In this document: piece after piece, positions 45,236 through 54,249 of the stretch
How positions within the stretch are numbered: position 1 is the first letter of the stretch
Layout: each line of letters starts with the position of its first letter
NCBI GenBank assembly: GCA_036268075.1
Contig: DATAUV010000117.1
Location: 186,001-250,000, forward strand
Source of the DNA: DATARH01 sp036268075
GTDB lineage: Bacteria; Pseudomonadota; Alphaproteobacteria; ATCC43930; CGMCC-115725
Direction: 5' to 3'
DNA: 64,000 nt
The notes under the pieces: generated by a model
What the model saw: the letters and a program-made list of their open reading frames with translations, nothing else
The model's database searches: none
Told to the model about the DNA's origin: nothing
Position numbers and translations under genes: made by a program

Positions 45236-45889
45236 AATGTACTCCGATACCAGGTAAAAGGAGACCGCACGTGACAGCCTAAGGGCCCCTCGTGCGAGAG
45301 CGTATCGATGAAAGAGGGTCCGACGCCGTGCCCGGAACATTCCCGATCATCCGGCGACCGAGCGACACTCAGGTCAGGCCGGGGGAAACGGATGTCAGCC
45401 TCGATGGGGTCGGGATGCTAAGGCTAGTGCGCCCCGCTCTGGACGGGAATAACCACTCCAACGAACAATTTGTCATATTTGTGTCAGGTTTTGTATTCTC
45501 AGCCAATGATTGAATTGCTCCAATCATGGGACACCTGGTTTCAACCGCTGGCAGGCCGCCCGCCGGTCTCGGGGATACTGTGTATGGCGGAGCTTCCGTC
45601 ACGCCGAGCGCCGCAGGCCCGGCCGGCAACCCACACCGAATATTCGATGAACTCATGCTCGGTCCCCCCAGATACTCACGCCGAATTTCTTGGTTTTGCG
45701 GTCGCCGCCATCTTCGCGGGACCGCGTAGCCTATCGACTGTCGGACCCTAGCGTGCAGCGGGTGCCGCAAACCATCCCATGGAAATGGTACAGGCGGCGG
45801 CTCAACGATTCGGCGATCCCGGGGTCCACTACCATGAACTCGGTATGGGGCTCGGGCCATCAATGGCCGAAGATTGCGAGTTTGCGTTG
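45236..45889. other. 654-nt intergenic region with divergent promoters
   Basis: Lies between divergent IalB-autotransporter and regulator genes. A plus-strand sigma-70-like pair is visible: TTGTCA at 45470-45475 and TATTCT at 45494-45499 with 18-nt spacing. Local AT content rises here (45450-45510). Short open frames are present but lack support. The true regulator start may be anywhere between 45779 and 45890. Confidence 0.35.
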
Positions 45890-46606
45890 ATGCGGACGCG
45901 ACGGAGGCAATCGGCCCAGGTGAACGACGACGACGGCGCAGCGCCGCAGGCCTGCCGGATCCTGCTTGTCGAGGATGACGCGCCCGTGCGCGAGCGGCTG
46001 GCGCGCATTATCGGCGAGTGGTCCGCCGCGCAATTGATCGGAGCGTGCGGGACGCTCGCCGAGGCGATGAAAGCCATCCATGCGCAGCCGCTCGATCTGT
46101 TGATCACCGATCTCAGATTGCCCGATGGCCATGGTGTCCAGGCGATCCGAGCCTTGCGCACGGAACAGCCCCGGGCCGAGGCCATGGTGATCTCGGTGCT
46201 GGCCGACGATCGCACGGTGATCGAGGCGATCGAGGCCGGTGCGTCGGGCTACCTCCTCAAAGACAGCGATCCGATCAACATTCTCGACGCCATCACCGAC
46301 CTGCTGGCGGGCCGTTCGCCGATCTCGTCGACGATCGCCCGCACGATCGTGCGCCGGCTCTCCGGCCGCGGCCCCGCTGCGGAGCCGATGAAGGGCGAGG
46401 AGGATTACCCGCGCCTCACACCGCGCGAGATGGACATCCTGTGGGGCATCGCCAAAGGCCTCACCTATGGCGAGTTGGCCGAGCGCCTGCAGATTTCGAA
46501 CCAGACCGTCCCGGTGCACATCAAGAACATCTACCGCAAGCTGGAGGCCAATAACCGGTCGGAAGCCGTCTACGAGGCCTCGCGGCGCGGCATCATCCGC
46601 CTGTGA
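45890..46606 (+). CDS. NarL/FixJ-type response regulator
   Basis: 238 aa from ATG 45890 (MRTRRRQSAQ); starts at 45779 or 45863 would add up to 37 residues and cannot be excluded. Receiver domain: RILLVEDDAPVRERL with acidic pair, phospho-acceptor Asp74 in LLITDLRLPDGHG, VISVLADD and Lys in YLLKDSDP. LuxR-type HTH: LTPREMDILWGIAKGLTYGELAERLQISNQTVPVHIKNIYRKL. Coupled by GTGA to the kinase. It is the likely regulator of the divergent IalB-autotransporter operon, judged from position. Confidence 0.88.
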   Translation: MRTRRRQSAQVNDDDGAAPQACRILLVEDDAPVRERLARIIGEWSAAQLIGACGTLAEAMKAIHAQPLDLLITDLRLPDGHGVQAIRALRTEQPRAEAMVISVLADDRTVIEAIEAGASGYLLKDSDPINILDAITDLLAGRSPISSTIARTIVRRLSGRGPAAEPMKGEEDYPRLTPREMDILWGIAKGLTYGELAERLQISNQTVPVHIKNIYRKLEANNRSEAVYEASRRGIIRL

Positions 46607-48489
46607 CCTGGCTGCGGCGCCTCGGCTGGGCGACGGTGGCGGCGGCCACGCTGGCGCTCGTGATCGGCGGCTATCTCGTTCAGCTGCCGGAGCCGAAAGC
46701 AGCGTTCGTCATCGATCGCGGCGTGCTCCAGCCCGGCACCGGCCGATCGCAAGACGTGACGCTGCCGTTGCACAGCACGACCGAGACCAATCCGGGCGAG
46801 CGGCAGCGCTTCATTGGCCGGTTCTTTCTGCCGAACGCACCGGCCGACGACCTGTTCCTGCTCGTGGCGACGCCCAATCGGCACCTGAAGGTGACCCTCA
46901 ACACGCAGCCGCTGTTCGACAGCAAATCCACCGCGATCTGGGTCGGCCCGGTGATCGGCTCGCCAATCCTCGTGCGCCTGCCGCGACCCCTGCTGGTCGT
47001 CGGGCAGAACGAGTTTTGGATCGATGTCGGCGGCGGGCAATTCGCGTTTTCGATCTACCTGCCGAAAATCTTCATCGGCAGCGAGGCCGCGCTGACCCCG
47101 GTATTCAAGCAGCAGCTCTGGATCAATGAGCGGTTGAAGACGATGTCCCTCGTGGCCCAGTTGCTGCTGGGCCTCGGCATTATCGTCGCCCATTTTTTTC
47201 GGCCCCGGGACACGTTGCTGTCGTGGATGGCCGGCATGTTGACGGCCAATTTCGTGCTCGTGATCGGCTTCTTCCTGGGCTTCAACCCAGAGTTTCAAGC
47301 CATCCTGCCTTATCTCACCGTGGTGGCGCCGGCCGTCGGCTTCCTTGGGATCGGTGTCGCATACGGTGTTGTCGGCTTGCCGCCCCCAAGGGCGGTCGCC
47401 GTCTTGGCGTTCGCCATCCCCGCCATCTGCATGCTGCTGATCCTCGCCGGCATCATGCCCAGCCGAACCGTTCCGGTCTGGGTCGGCGTGGGGATATTGC
47501 TGGGCTCGCTGACGGCGGGGACGGGGATCATCGCCTGGGGCGCGCTGTGCCGTGCGTCGACCGAGGCGCGGCTGATGCTCGCCCCGTATGTTCTGCTCTG
47601 CACCTTCATGCTTCGGGATGCCGCGGTCACCCTGGGATTGATCGAACGGCCGCTCGTCGTCATCACGCCTTATGTGCGGCCGATCTTCCTGATCGCCGTG
47701 ATCGCCGTCTTGATGCGGCGCCTGGTGACGAGCCTCAACGGGCTCGACAACGCGAACGAAAACCTCAGCCGCCGGCTGATCGAGCAGGAGGCGCAACTCG
47801 CCGAGCTGCATCGCACCGAGCGGGTCGAGGCGGCGCAATTGGTGCGCGAACAGGAAAGGCTGCGCCTGACCCGCGATCTGCATGACGGGATCAGCGGCCA
47901 TCTCGTCTCGATCATCGCGATGACCGAGCGCGGGGGGACCGAGCGCGCGGGTGCGGATGCCGACCCGATCGAAGAGGCGGCGCGCCGGGCGCTCGACGAT
48001 TTGCGCCTCGTCATCTATTCGCTCGACCTCGGCGAGCGGGATCTCGCCCTGGCGCTCGCCAATTTCCGCGAGCGCCTCATCCCCCAATTACGGCGCGCCG
48101 GCGTCGAGCTCGACTGGTCGATCGCCGACCTGCCGGAGGTATCGGGGGTAACGCCGAGCAACGCGCTGAGCATTCTGCGCATCCTGCAGGAGGCGCTGAC
48201 CAACGCGCTAAAGCATGGCCCGGCGCGCAAGATCATCATTCGCGGGTCGCCGGCCCCGGGCGGCGTCGCGCTCACGGTGGAGAATGACGGCCGCCCGTTC
48301 GTCGAGGCGGACCGCGGTTACGGCCTTCAAAACATGCGTCGGCGCGCGACCGAGCTGGATGGCGAGTTCACGATCGCCGTGCTCGATCACGGAACCCGGC
48401 TGACGCTCGTGCTTCCCCTTTGTCTGCCGAATGTGTTCGAGGCCGCGCCGAACGCGACGCCCTCACCCCTGCCGGCGACGCCGAGGTAA
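46603..48489 (+). CDS. Membrane sensor histidine kinase (7TM type, HisKA_3)
   Basis: 628 aa, GTG start. One N-terminal membrane segment (residues about 8-27), a periplasmic domain of about 150 residues (GRFFLPNAPADDLFLLVATPNRHLKVTLN), then about seven membrane helices (residues 180-380). A helical linker leads to DLHDGISGHLVSIIAM with phospho-acceptor His427 and a HATPase_c domain (SILRILQEALTNALKH, YGLQNMRRRATELDG, LTLVLPL). This layout matches 7TMR-DISM kinases that sense ligands at the outer face. It phosphorylates the adjacent regulator. Confidence 0.88.
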   Translation: MTWLRRLGWATVAAATLALVIGGYLVQLPEPKAAFVIDRGVLQPGTGRSQDVTLPLHSTTETNPGERQRFIGRFFLPNAPADDLFLLVATPNRHLKVTLNTQPLFDSKSTAIWVGPVIGSPILVRLPRPLLVVGQNEFWIDVGGGQFAFSIYLPKIFIGSEAALTPVFKQQLWINERLKTMSLVAQLLLGLGIIVAHFFRPRDTLLSWMAGMLTANFVLVIGFFLGFNPEFQAILPYLTVVAPAVGFLGIGVAYGVVGLPPPRAVAVLAFAIPAICMLLILAGIMPSRTVPVWVGVGILLGSLTAGTGIIAWGALCRASTEARLMLAPYVLLCTFMLRDAAVTLGLIERPLVVITPYVRPIFLIAVIAVLMRRLVTSLNGLDNANENLSRRLIEQEAQLAELHRTERVEAAQLVREQERLRLTRDLHDGISGHLVSIIAMTERGGTERAGADADPIEEAARRALDDLRLVIYSLDLGERDLALALANFRERLIPQLRRAGVELDWSIADLPEVSGVTPSNALSILRILQEALTNALKHGPARKIIIRGSPAPGGVALTVENDGRPFVEADRGYGLQNMRRRATELDGEFTIAVLDHGTRLTLVLPLCLPNVFEAAPNATPSPLPATPR

Positions 48490-48590
48490 TGGGCGAAGGG
48501 CTCAGCGGCCGGCGATGAGGCCGGTGGGTCGAGCGACCGCAACATTGAGCTGGATCGGCTTCGCAGGCCAACGCCTCGATCGCCAACGCC

Positions 48591-49844
48591 TCAATCGATA
48601 AACATCGTCGCCGGCTGTTCCAGATACGATTTGACGCGCTGGATGAACGACGCCGCTGTCCAGCCATCGACGATGCGGTGATCGAACGAGGACGACAAAT
48701 TCATCATCTGGGCCACCGCGACCTGCCCGTCACGGACGATCGGGCGGGCGACGATCTTGTTGACCCCGACGATCGCGACCTCGGGCAGGTTGATCACCGG
48801 CGTCGCGGCGATGCCGCCGAGCGGGCCGAGGCTCGAAATCGTGATCGTCGAGCCGCCAAGCTCCTCGCGCGTCGCCTTGCCGGCACGCGCGGAATCGGCA
48901 AGGCGGGCGATTTCGGCCGCCGCCTGCCACAGATCGAGCCGCTCGGCATGGCGCACCACCGGGACGACGAGGCCGTTTTCGGTTTGCGTCGCGACGCCGA
49001 GATGAACCGCGCGAAAGCGGTTGAGGATGCCCGCCTCGTCGTCGAACCGCGCATTGACCTGCGGATGCGCGGCGATTGCTTTGACGATCGCCCGCATCAA
49101 GAACGGCAGCAGGGTCAGATGCGGCCGGTCCGGGTGGTCGGCGTTGAGCTGGGCGCGCAGCGACTCGGCCGCGCCGACCTCGACCTCCTCGACGTAGGAG
49201 AAATGCGGGATGCGCCGGTGCGATTCGGAAAGATGCGCGGCGATCGCCCGGCGCAACCCGACGATCGGGATGGCCTCGACCTCGGTGTCGCTCGGCGCGG
49301 GCGCCTTAGCCGAAATATAGGCATCAAAATCGGCCTGGGTGATGCGGCCGTCTTCGCCGGTGCCCGGCACCTGGTCGAGCGCGAGACCCCGATCCGCCGC
49401 CCGCTTGCGCACGGCGGGGGACGCCAGGGGTCTGATGCCCTTGCCCTCACCCGCCGATCCCCGGCTTGTGCCAGGGTCGGCCCCCTCTCCCGCAATGCGG
49501 GCGAGGGCAGGTGAAGTACTCCCCTCGCCCGCATTGCGGGAGCGGGAGGGGCCCGTCGCCTCGGCGACGGGAGGGCGAGGGCCCGCATCAGCCTCCTCGG
49601 CCCCCTCGACCTCCAGCTCCACCAGCGCCGACCCGACCGGGCGTTTATCGCCGACATCGCCGTGGATCGCGACGATCCTGCCGTTGACGGGTGCAGGCAA
49701 TTCCACCGTGGCCTTGTCGGTCATCACCTCGACGAGCGGGTCGTCTTCCTCGACCATGTCGCCGGGCTTGACGTGCCAGGCGACGATCTCGGCCTCGGTC
49801 GTGCCTTCGCCGACATCGGGCAGCTTGACGATCTGCCGCGCCAT
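48591..49844 (-). CDS. bkdB: Branched-chain 2-oxoacid dehydrogenase E2 (dihydrolipoyl acyltransferase)
   Basis: 417 aa from ATG 49844, 1 nt after the E1 beta stop. Lipoyl domain with lipoate-acceptor Lys44 (VMTDKATVE), E3-binding domain near residues 160-200 (PLASPAVRKRAADRGL, GTGEDGRITQADFDAYI), and a catalytic acyltransferase domain ending SSSFDHRIVDGWTAASFIQR with the His-Asp active site. The linker between lipoyl and E3-binding domains is unusual: it is rich in Ser/Arg/Gly/Ala and is encoded by a large DNA palindrome (see repeat at 49482). Confidence 0.9.
   Translation of the reverse strand: MARQIVKLPDVGEGTTEAEIVAWHVKPGDMVEEDDPLVEVMTDKATVELPAPVNGRIVAIHGDVGDKRPVGSALVELEVEGAEEADAGPRPPVAEATGPSRSRNAGEGSTSPALARIAGEGADPGTSRGSAGEGKGIRPLASPAVRKRAADRGLALDQVPGTGEDGRITQADFDAYISAKAPAPSDTEVEAIPIVGLRRAIAAHLSESHRRIPHFSYVEEVEVGAAESLRAQLNADHPDRPHLTLLPFLMRAIVKAIAAHPQVNARFDDEAGILNRFRAVHLGVATQTENGLVVPVVRHAERLDLWQAAAEIARLADSARAGKATREELGGSTITISSLGPLGGIAATPVINLPEVAIVGVNKIVARPIVRDGQVAVAQMMNLSSSFDHRIVDGWTAASFIQRVKSYLEQPATMFID
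49482..49550. repeat. In-frame palindromic element inside the E2 gene
   Basis: CCCTCTCCCGCAATGCGGGC at the left and GCCCGCATTGCGGGAGCGGG at the right are near-perfect inverted copies around a 15-nt centre. The 21-bp arms pair across the linker-coding DNA. An 11-nt relative (GCCCTCACCCG) occurs just before it at 49443 and at 58290. Confidence 0.85.
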
Positions 49845-49845
49845 C

Positions 49846-50859
49846 TCAGGCCGCCATCGCGCGGCGGATCCCTTCGGCGACGCGCTTTGGCCCAGGAAAA
49901 TATTCCCACTCGAAAACATGCGGGTAGGGCGTGTCCCACCCGGTCACGCGCACGATCGGCGCTTCGAGGTGATAGAAGCAATGCTCCTGCACCAGCGCGG
50001 CCAGTTCGGCGCCGAACCCGCTGGTCCGCGTCGCCTCGTGCGCGATGACGCAGCGGCCGGTCTTCTTGACCGACTCGGCGATCGTGTCGAGGTCGAGCGG
50101 CAGCAGCGTGCGCAGGTCGATCACCTCGGCATCGACCCCGGCCTCTTCCGCGGCGGCCAGCGCGACATGAACCATCGTGCCGTAGGCCAGGATCGTCACC
50201 GCGTCCCCCGGCTTGACGACCGCCGCCTGGCCCAGCGGGATCGAATAGTATCCCTCCGGCACGTCGCTCATCTTGTGCTGCGGCCACGGCGTCGCCGGCC
50301 GGTCGTGATGTCCGTCGAACGGGCCGTTGTAGAGCCGCTTGGGCTCGAAGAAGACCACCGGGTCGTCATCCTCGATCGCGCTGATCAAGAGGCCCTTGGC
50401 GTCATACGGGTTGGACGGGATCACCGTCTTCAGCCCGCAGACATGGGTGAACAGCGCCTCGGGGCTTTGGCTGTGCGTCTGGCCGCCGAAGATCCCGCCG
50501 CCGCAGGGCGCGCGCACCGTGATCGGCGCCCAGAACTCGCCGGCCGAACGGTAGCGCAGCCGCGCCGCCTCGGAGACGAGCTGGTCGGTCGCCGGGTAGA
50601 TGTAGTCGGCGAACTGGATCTCGACGACCGGCCGGAGCCCATAGGCGCCCATGCCGACCGCGACCGCCATGATCCCGCCCTCGGCGATCGGCGCGTCGAA
50701 CACGCGGCGGTCGCCGTGCTTTTGCTGGAGCCCCTCGGTGACGCGGAAGACGCCGCCGTAAAACCCGACATCCTCGCCGAACACCAAGACGTTGGGGTCG
50801 CGCGCCAGCATCACGTCCATCGCCGAGTTGAGCGCCTGCACCATCGTCATCGCCGGCAT
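49846..50859 (-). CDS. bkdA2: Branched-chain 2-oxoacid dehydrogenase E1 beta subunit
   Basis: 337 aa. Motifs: MTMVQALNSAMDVMLARDPNVLVFGEDVGFYGGVFRVTEGL, AEGGIMAVAVGMGAYGLRPVVEIQF and DAEVIDLRTLLPLDLDTI, which belong to the E1 beta transketolase-like subunits. Forms an alpha2-beta2 tetramer with the adjacent E1 alpha and decarboxylates branched-chain 2-oxo acids using thiamine diphosphate. Gap to the E1 alpha stop is 3 nt. Confidence 0.92.
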   Translation of the reverse strand: MPAMTMVQALNSAMDVMLARDPNVLVFGEDVGFYGGVFRVTEGLQQKHGDRRVFDAPIAEGGIMAVAVGMGAYGLRPVVEIQFADYIYPATDQLVSEAARLRYRSAGEFWAPITVRAPCGGGIFGGQTHSQSPEALFTHVCGLKTVIPSNPYDAKGLLISAIEDDDPVVFFEPKRLYNGPFDGHHDRPATPWPQHKMSDVPEGYYSIPLGQAAVVKPGDAVTILAYGTMVHVALAAAEEAGVDAEVIDLRTLLPLDLDTIAESVKKTGRCVIAHEATRTSGFGAELAALVQEHCFYHLEAPIVRVTGWDTPYPHVFEWEYFPGPKRVAEGIRRAMAA

Positions 50860-50862
50860 CGC

Positions 50863-52107
50863 TCAGACCCCCAGCTCGTCGCGCTGCGCCCGGATGTGCC
50901 AGGGCATCTCCTTGTAGACATCCTCGAACATCGTGCCGGCGCTGAATTGCGGGCCCTGGTCGAGCGTGCCCGATTTCTCGGCCTCGCGGTTGGCGGCCCG
51001 GACCTCGTCGGTGAGCTCCTTGGCCAGCGCCGCCTGCCGCTCCTCCGACCATTCGCCGAGTTCGATCAGATGCCGCGACAGCCGCTCGACCGGGTCGCCG
51101 AGGGGCCAGTCCTTGGGCTCGTCCTCCGGGCGGTAGCGGGTCGGGTCGTCGCTCGTCGAATGCGAGCCGGCGCGATAGGTGAAGAGCTCGATGAGGGTCG
51201 CGCCGTGATTGGCCCGCGCGCGCTCGGCCGCCCATTTCGTCGCCGCGTAGACGGCGAGGAAATCGTTGCCGTCGACGCGCAGTGTCGCGAGCCCGAACCC
51301 GACGGCCCGCGCCGCAAACGTCGCCTCGTCGCCGCCCGCGACCTCCTGATGCGACGAGATCGCCCACTGGTTGTTGACGACGTTCAGCACGACGGGGGCG
51401 CGGTACACGGCCGCAAAGGTCAGCGCGTGGTGGAAATCCGGCTCGGCCGTCGCGCCCTCGCCGATCCACCCGGCGGCGATGCGGCGGTCGCCCTTATAGG
51501 CCGAGGCCATCGCCCAGCCCACCGCCTGCGGAAACTGCGTACCGAGGTTCCCCGACAGCGAGAAGAACGAATAGTCCCGCGACGAATACAATACCGGGAG
51601 CTGCCGCCCCTTCAGCGGGTCGCGCTTGTTGGCGTAGCACTGGCAGATCATGTCGACGATCGGATACCCCCGCGCGATCAGAAGGCCCTGCTGGCGATAG
51701 GTCGGGAACACCATGTCGTCGGGCGCGAGCGCCATCGCCTGCGCGACCCCGATCGCCTCCTCGCCGGTGCATTTCATGTAGAAGCTGGTCTTGCCGGTGC
51801 GCTGCTGGCGGTTCATGCGGTCGTCGTAGGCTCGGGTCAGCATCATCCAGCGCAGCCCCGCGCGCAGCGTCTCCGCGTCGAGCTTCGGGTCCCACTCCCC
51901 AACCGCCTTGTCGTCGTCCCCGAGCACCCGGATCAGCGCGGTCGCGAGGCGATGCGTCCTGACCGACGGCACGTCAATCTCGGGCCGCGCGAGCTTCCCG
52001 GGCGGCGGCGATTTGAAATAGCTGAAATCGGGGTGCTGGCCCGGCATCGAGCGATGCGGGGGGATGTGGAGGCGAAGCGGCTCGGAAGGAGGAGGCACCG
52101 TATCCAT
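50863..52107 (-). CDS. bkdA1: Branched-chain 2-oxoacid dehydrogenase E1 alpha subunit
   Basis: 414 aa. The thiamine diphosphate and metal site is visible in DRRIAAGWIGEGATAEPDFH followed by PVVLNVVNNQWAISSH. Further family motifs are FYMKCTGEEAIGVAQAMAL, MVFPTYRQQG and TYRAGSHSTSDDPTRYRP (phosphorylation-loop region). First gene of the E1 alpha-E1 beta-E2 operon; no E3 gene follows within the window. Confidence 0.92.
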   Translation of the reverse strand: MDTVPPPSEPLRLHIPPHRSMPGQHPDFSYFKSPPPGKLARPEIDVPSVRTHRLATALIRVLGDDDKAVGEWDPKLDAETLRAGLRWMMLTRAYDDRMNRQQRTGKTSFYMKCTGEEAIGVAQAMALAPDDMVFPTYRQQGLLIARGYPIVDMICQCYANKRDPLKGRQLPVLYSSRDYSFFSLSGNLGTQFPQAVGWAMASAYKGDRRIAAGWIGEGATAEPDFHHALTFAAVYRAPVVLNVVNNQWAISSHQEVAGGDEATFAARAVGFGLATLRVDGNDFLAVYAATKWAAERARANHGATLIELFTYRAGSHSTSDDPTRYRPEDEPKDWPLGDPVERLSRHLIELGEWSEERQAALAKELTDEVRAANREAEKSGTLDQGPQFSAGTMFEDVYKEMPWHIRAQRDELGV

Positions 52108-52227
52108 GTCAACACCATCGCGCGAATTCGAGGCACCAAGCTTAACGTAAGCCGAACGGCGGGAATGTCAGCGGCGATCCCTTGCCCTCGCGGAAAAAAC
52201 TAGCTGGCGCGAAGAGAAACCGGGAGC

Positions 52228-52401
52228 ATGAGCACATGGCGGCGGCCTATGCCGAGCGTCACCGTGCTCCCTCCGGAGCCCATCCCGACCTTTGTCCTGG
52301 CGCGGGCGCGCGCGGAATTCGACGGTCCGCTCGCCGCGCTGTTGGCCGAGGACGGTCTGGATGCGCGAGGATATCGAACACCTGGCGGCGCGCCGGGCTG
52401 A
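52228..52401 (+). CDS. Small plus-strand ORF, weak candidate
   Basis: 57 aa (MSTWRRPMPSVTVLPPEPIPTF at the N-terminus, split here as basic then Pro-rich). A GGGAG stretch precedes the ATG by 2-6 nt. Lies between two minus-strand genes, ending 31 nt before the SDR stop. No family recognised. Confidence 0.3.
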   Translation: MSTWRRPMPSVTVLPPEPIPTFVLARARAEFDGPLAALLAEDGLDARGYRTPGGAPG

Positions 52402-52431
52402 CCGACCGATGGCGATTGGGCCGTCAACGCC

Positions 52432-53172
52432 TCACATCCCGCGCCGAAGCCGCGCCATGCCGGCGAGCCAGCGGTCGATGTCCTCGGCCTTGCGGCGGAC
52501 ATAGGTCGCGACCTCGGGATGCGGCAGGATCAGGAATTTCTCGGAGTCGAGCCCGGCGACGACCGCATCGGCAACCGCCTCGGGCGTCAGCACCCCGTTC
52601 GTGTCCGGAACGCCGCGGTCGATGCCGCGCAGCATCGCCGTGTCGACGCCCTGCGGGCAGAGGACCGAGACCTTGATGCCTCGGTCTCGGGTCGAGAGCG
52701 CCAGGTTCTCGGCGAAGCCCAGCGCGGCGTGCTTGGTCGCGGAATAGGGGCCGCTGCCGATCTGCGACAAGAGGCCGGCGGCCGAGACCGTGTTGAGGAA
52801 ATAGCCGCCGCCGCGCGCGGCCATGCGCGGGACGAGGTGGCGCGCGGCATAGACATGCGCCATCACATTGACCGCCCAGCTCCGCGCCCAGCCGTCATCG
52901 GGGGCGCTCGCCGGGTTGTCCCAATCGGGATCGAGCACGGCGATCCCGGCATTGGAGCAGAACAGGTCGATCGGGCCGTGGCGGGTCTCGGTGTCGTCGA
53001 TGAGGCGGGCGATGTCGTCCTCGCGGCTGACGTCGCAGCGGACCACATTGCCGTTCGAGTCGAGATCGGCGGCGACGGCCTTCGCGCCTTCGTCGGCGAA
53101 ACGCGCGCACAGCGCCGCGCCGATCCCCCGTGCGGCGCCGGTGACGACGACGACTTTGCCCGCGAGATTCAT
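52432..53172 (-). CDS. Short-chain dehydrogenase/reductase
   Basis: 246 aa. NAD(P)-binding TGAARGIGAAL near residues 11-21, DLDSNGNVVRCDV, CSNAGIAVLD and catalytic YSATKHAALGF with the Tyr-x-x-x-Lys pair. Substrate specificity cannot be told. It is followed on the same strand by an acyl-CoA dehydrogenase-type gene, so a fatty-acid or keto-acid role is plausible. Confidence 0.85.
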   Translation of the reverse strand: MNLAGKVVVVTGAARGIGAALCARFADEGAKAVAADLDSNGNVVRCDVSREDDIARLIDDTETRHGPIDLFCSNAGIAVLDPDWDNPASAPDDGWARSWAVNVMAHVYAARHLVPRMAARGGGYFLNTVSAAGLLSQIGSGPYSATKHAALGFAENLALSTRDRGIKVSVLCPQGVDTAMLRGIDRGVPDTNGVLTPEAVADAVVAGLDSEKFLILPHPEVATYVRRKAEDIDRWLAGMARLRRGM

Positions 53173-53213
53173 GTCCCGTCCCTGATGGTTATTGGAGCCG
53201 CCTATTTTCAGCC

Positions 53214-53293
53214 GTCATCCCGGCCAAGGCCGGGACCCGCCCATCAAGTGCTCGTGCGTTTGGACGGTAGGTCCCCGCCTTCGCCGGGATGAC
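53214..53293. repeat. Intergenic palindromic repeat (REP-like)
   Basis: GTCATCCCGGCCAAGGCCGGG at the left and the inverse CCGCCTTCGCCGGGATGAC at the right, about 40 nt apart, form nested hairpins between two same-direction genes. The GTCATCCCGGC end is a common dispersed repeat in alphaproteobacteria. Confidence 0.8.
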
Positions 53294-53322
53294 GATGGAA
53301 AAGGGTGGGCAAAAAGGAAGTT

Positions 53323-54168
53323 TTATTTCCGCCAGCCGCGGGCGTTGCGGCCGCCGGTGAAGCCGGCGCGGACGCGTTGCTTGAGCAGGCCGGGCGGGCG
53401 GAAGCGTTCACCGTAGGCTTCGTACAGCACCTCGCCGGCCTGGAGGCAGAGTTTGGACGTGGTCGCGTCCATCAACTCGAACGGCCCCATCGGGTGGCCG
53501 AGGCCGAGCTTGCAGGCAGTGTCGATATCCTCGGGCGTCGCCACCCCTTCCTCGACCAGCCGCACCGCTTCGTTGAGGAAAATCAGGAACATGCGGTTGA
53601 CCGCAAAGCCGGCGACATCCTTGATCTCGACCGCGACCTTGTTGTTCTCGCGCATCATCCGCATCGTCGTGTCGAGCGTCGCCGCCGAGGTGTCGAAAGC
53701 CGGGACCACCTCGACCAGCTTCATCCGAGACGCCGGCGAGAAATAATGCGTGCCGATGAAATCCGGCCGCCGCGCCTCGCCGACATACGAGGCCAGGGTC
53801 GAGATCGGGATCGTCGAGGTATTGCTGGCGAAGATGCAGCCCGGCTTGCATATCTGGTCGAGCTTGCGCCAGGTCTCCGCCTTTACGGTCTCGTCCTCGA
53901 ACACGGCCTCGGTGACGAAGTCGCATTCGGCGAATGACCCAAGGGCAACGCTGGTCGAAATATGCGCGAGCGCCAGCGGCTTTTCCTCGTCCTTATAGTC
54001 GCCGCGCTGGATGCCGCGATCGAGCGCCCGCGCCAGCCGCTCCATCGCCGCAGAAAGCTGGGGCTCGCCGGTATCCGAGAGGATCACGTCGTGCCCCGCC
54101 AGCGCGAACACCAACCCGATCTCCGCCCCCATCAACCCGGCCCCGACAACGCCGATTTTTTCGCTCAT
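53323..54168 (-). CDS. 3-hydroxyacyl-CoA dehydrogenase (3-hydroxybutyryl-CoA type)
   Basis: 281 aa from ATG 54168 (MSEKIGVVGAGLMG). N-terminal Rossmann fold with GAGLMG at 9-14, catalytic ASNTSTIPISTLA and THYFSPASRMKLVEVV, and a C-terminal helical dimer domain (DVAGFAVNRMFLIFLNEAVRLVEEG, GPFELMD). Short, single-domain enzymes of this size oxidise 3-hydroxybutyryl-CoA or similar with NAD. The C-terminal tail is basic. Confidence 0.9.
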   Translation of the reverse strand: MSEKIGVVGAGLMGAEIGLVFALAGHDVILSDTGEPQLSAAMERLARALDRGIQRGDYKDEEKPLALAHISTSVALGSFAECDFVTEAVFEDETVKAETWRKLDQICKPGCIFASNTSTIPISTLASYVGEARRPDFIGTHYFSPASRMKLVEVVPAFDTSAATLDTTMRMMRENNKVAVEIKDVAGFAVNRMFLIFLNEAVRLVEEGVATPEDIDTACKLGLGHPMGPFELMDATTSKLCLQAGEVLYEAYGERFRPPGLLKQRVRAGFTGGRNARGWRK

Positions 54169-54249
54169 GCCAACCTCTCGAATGCGTGGTGGGTTTCGCC
54201 GCGCTCTTCCCACCCTCCTTCGCCGATCATAGCAGTCTCTGACAGCCCT

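Noticed and set aside
45369..45863. Open frames within the regulator-IalB intergenic region
   Set aside because: Overlap each other on both strands, lack ribosome sites and domains, and lie in an AT-richer promoter region.
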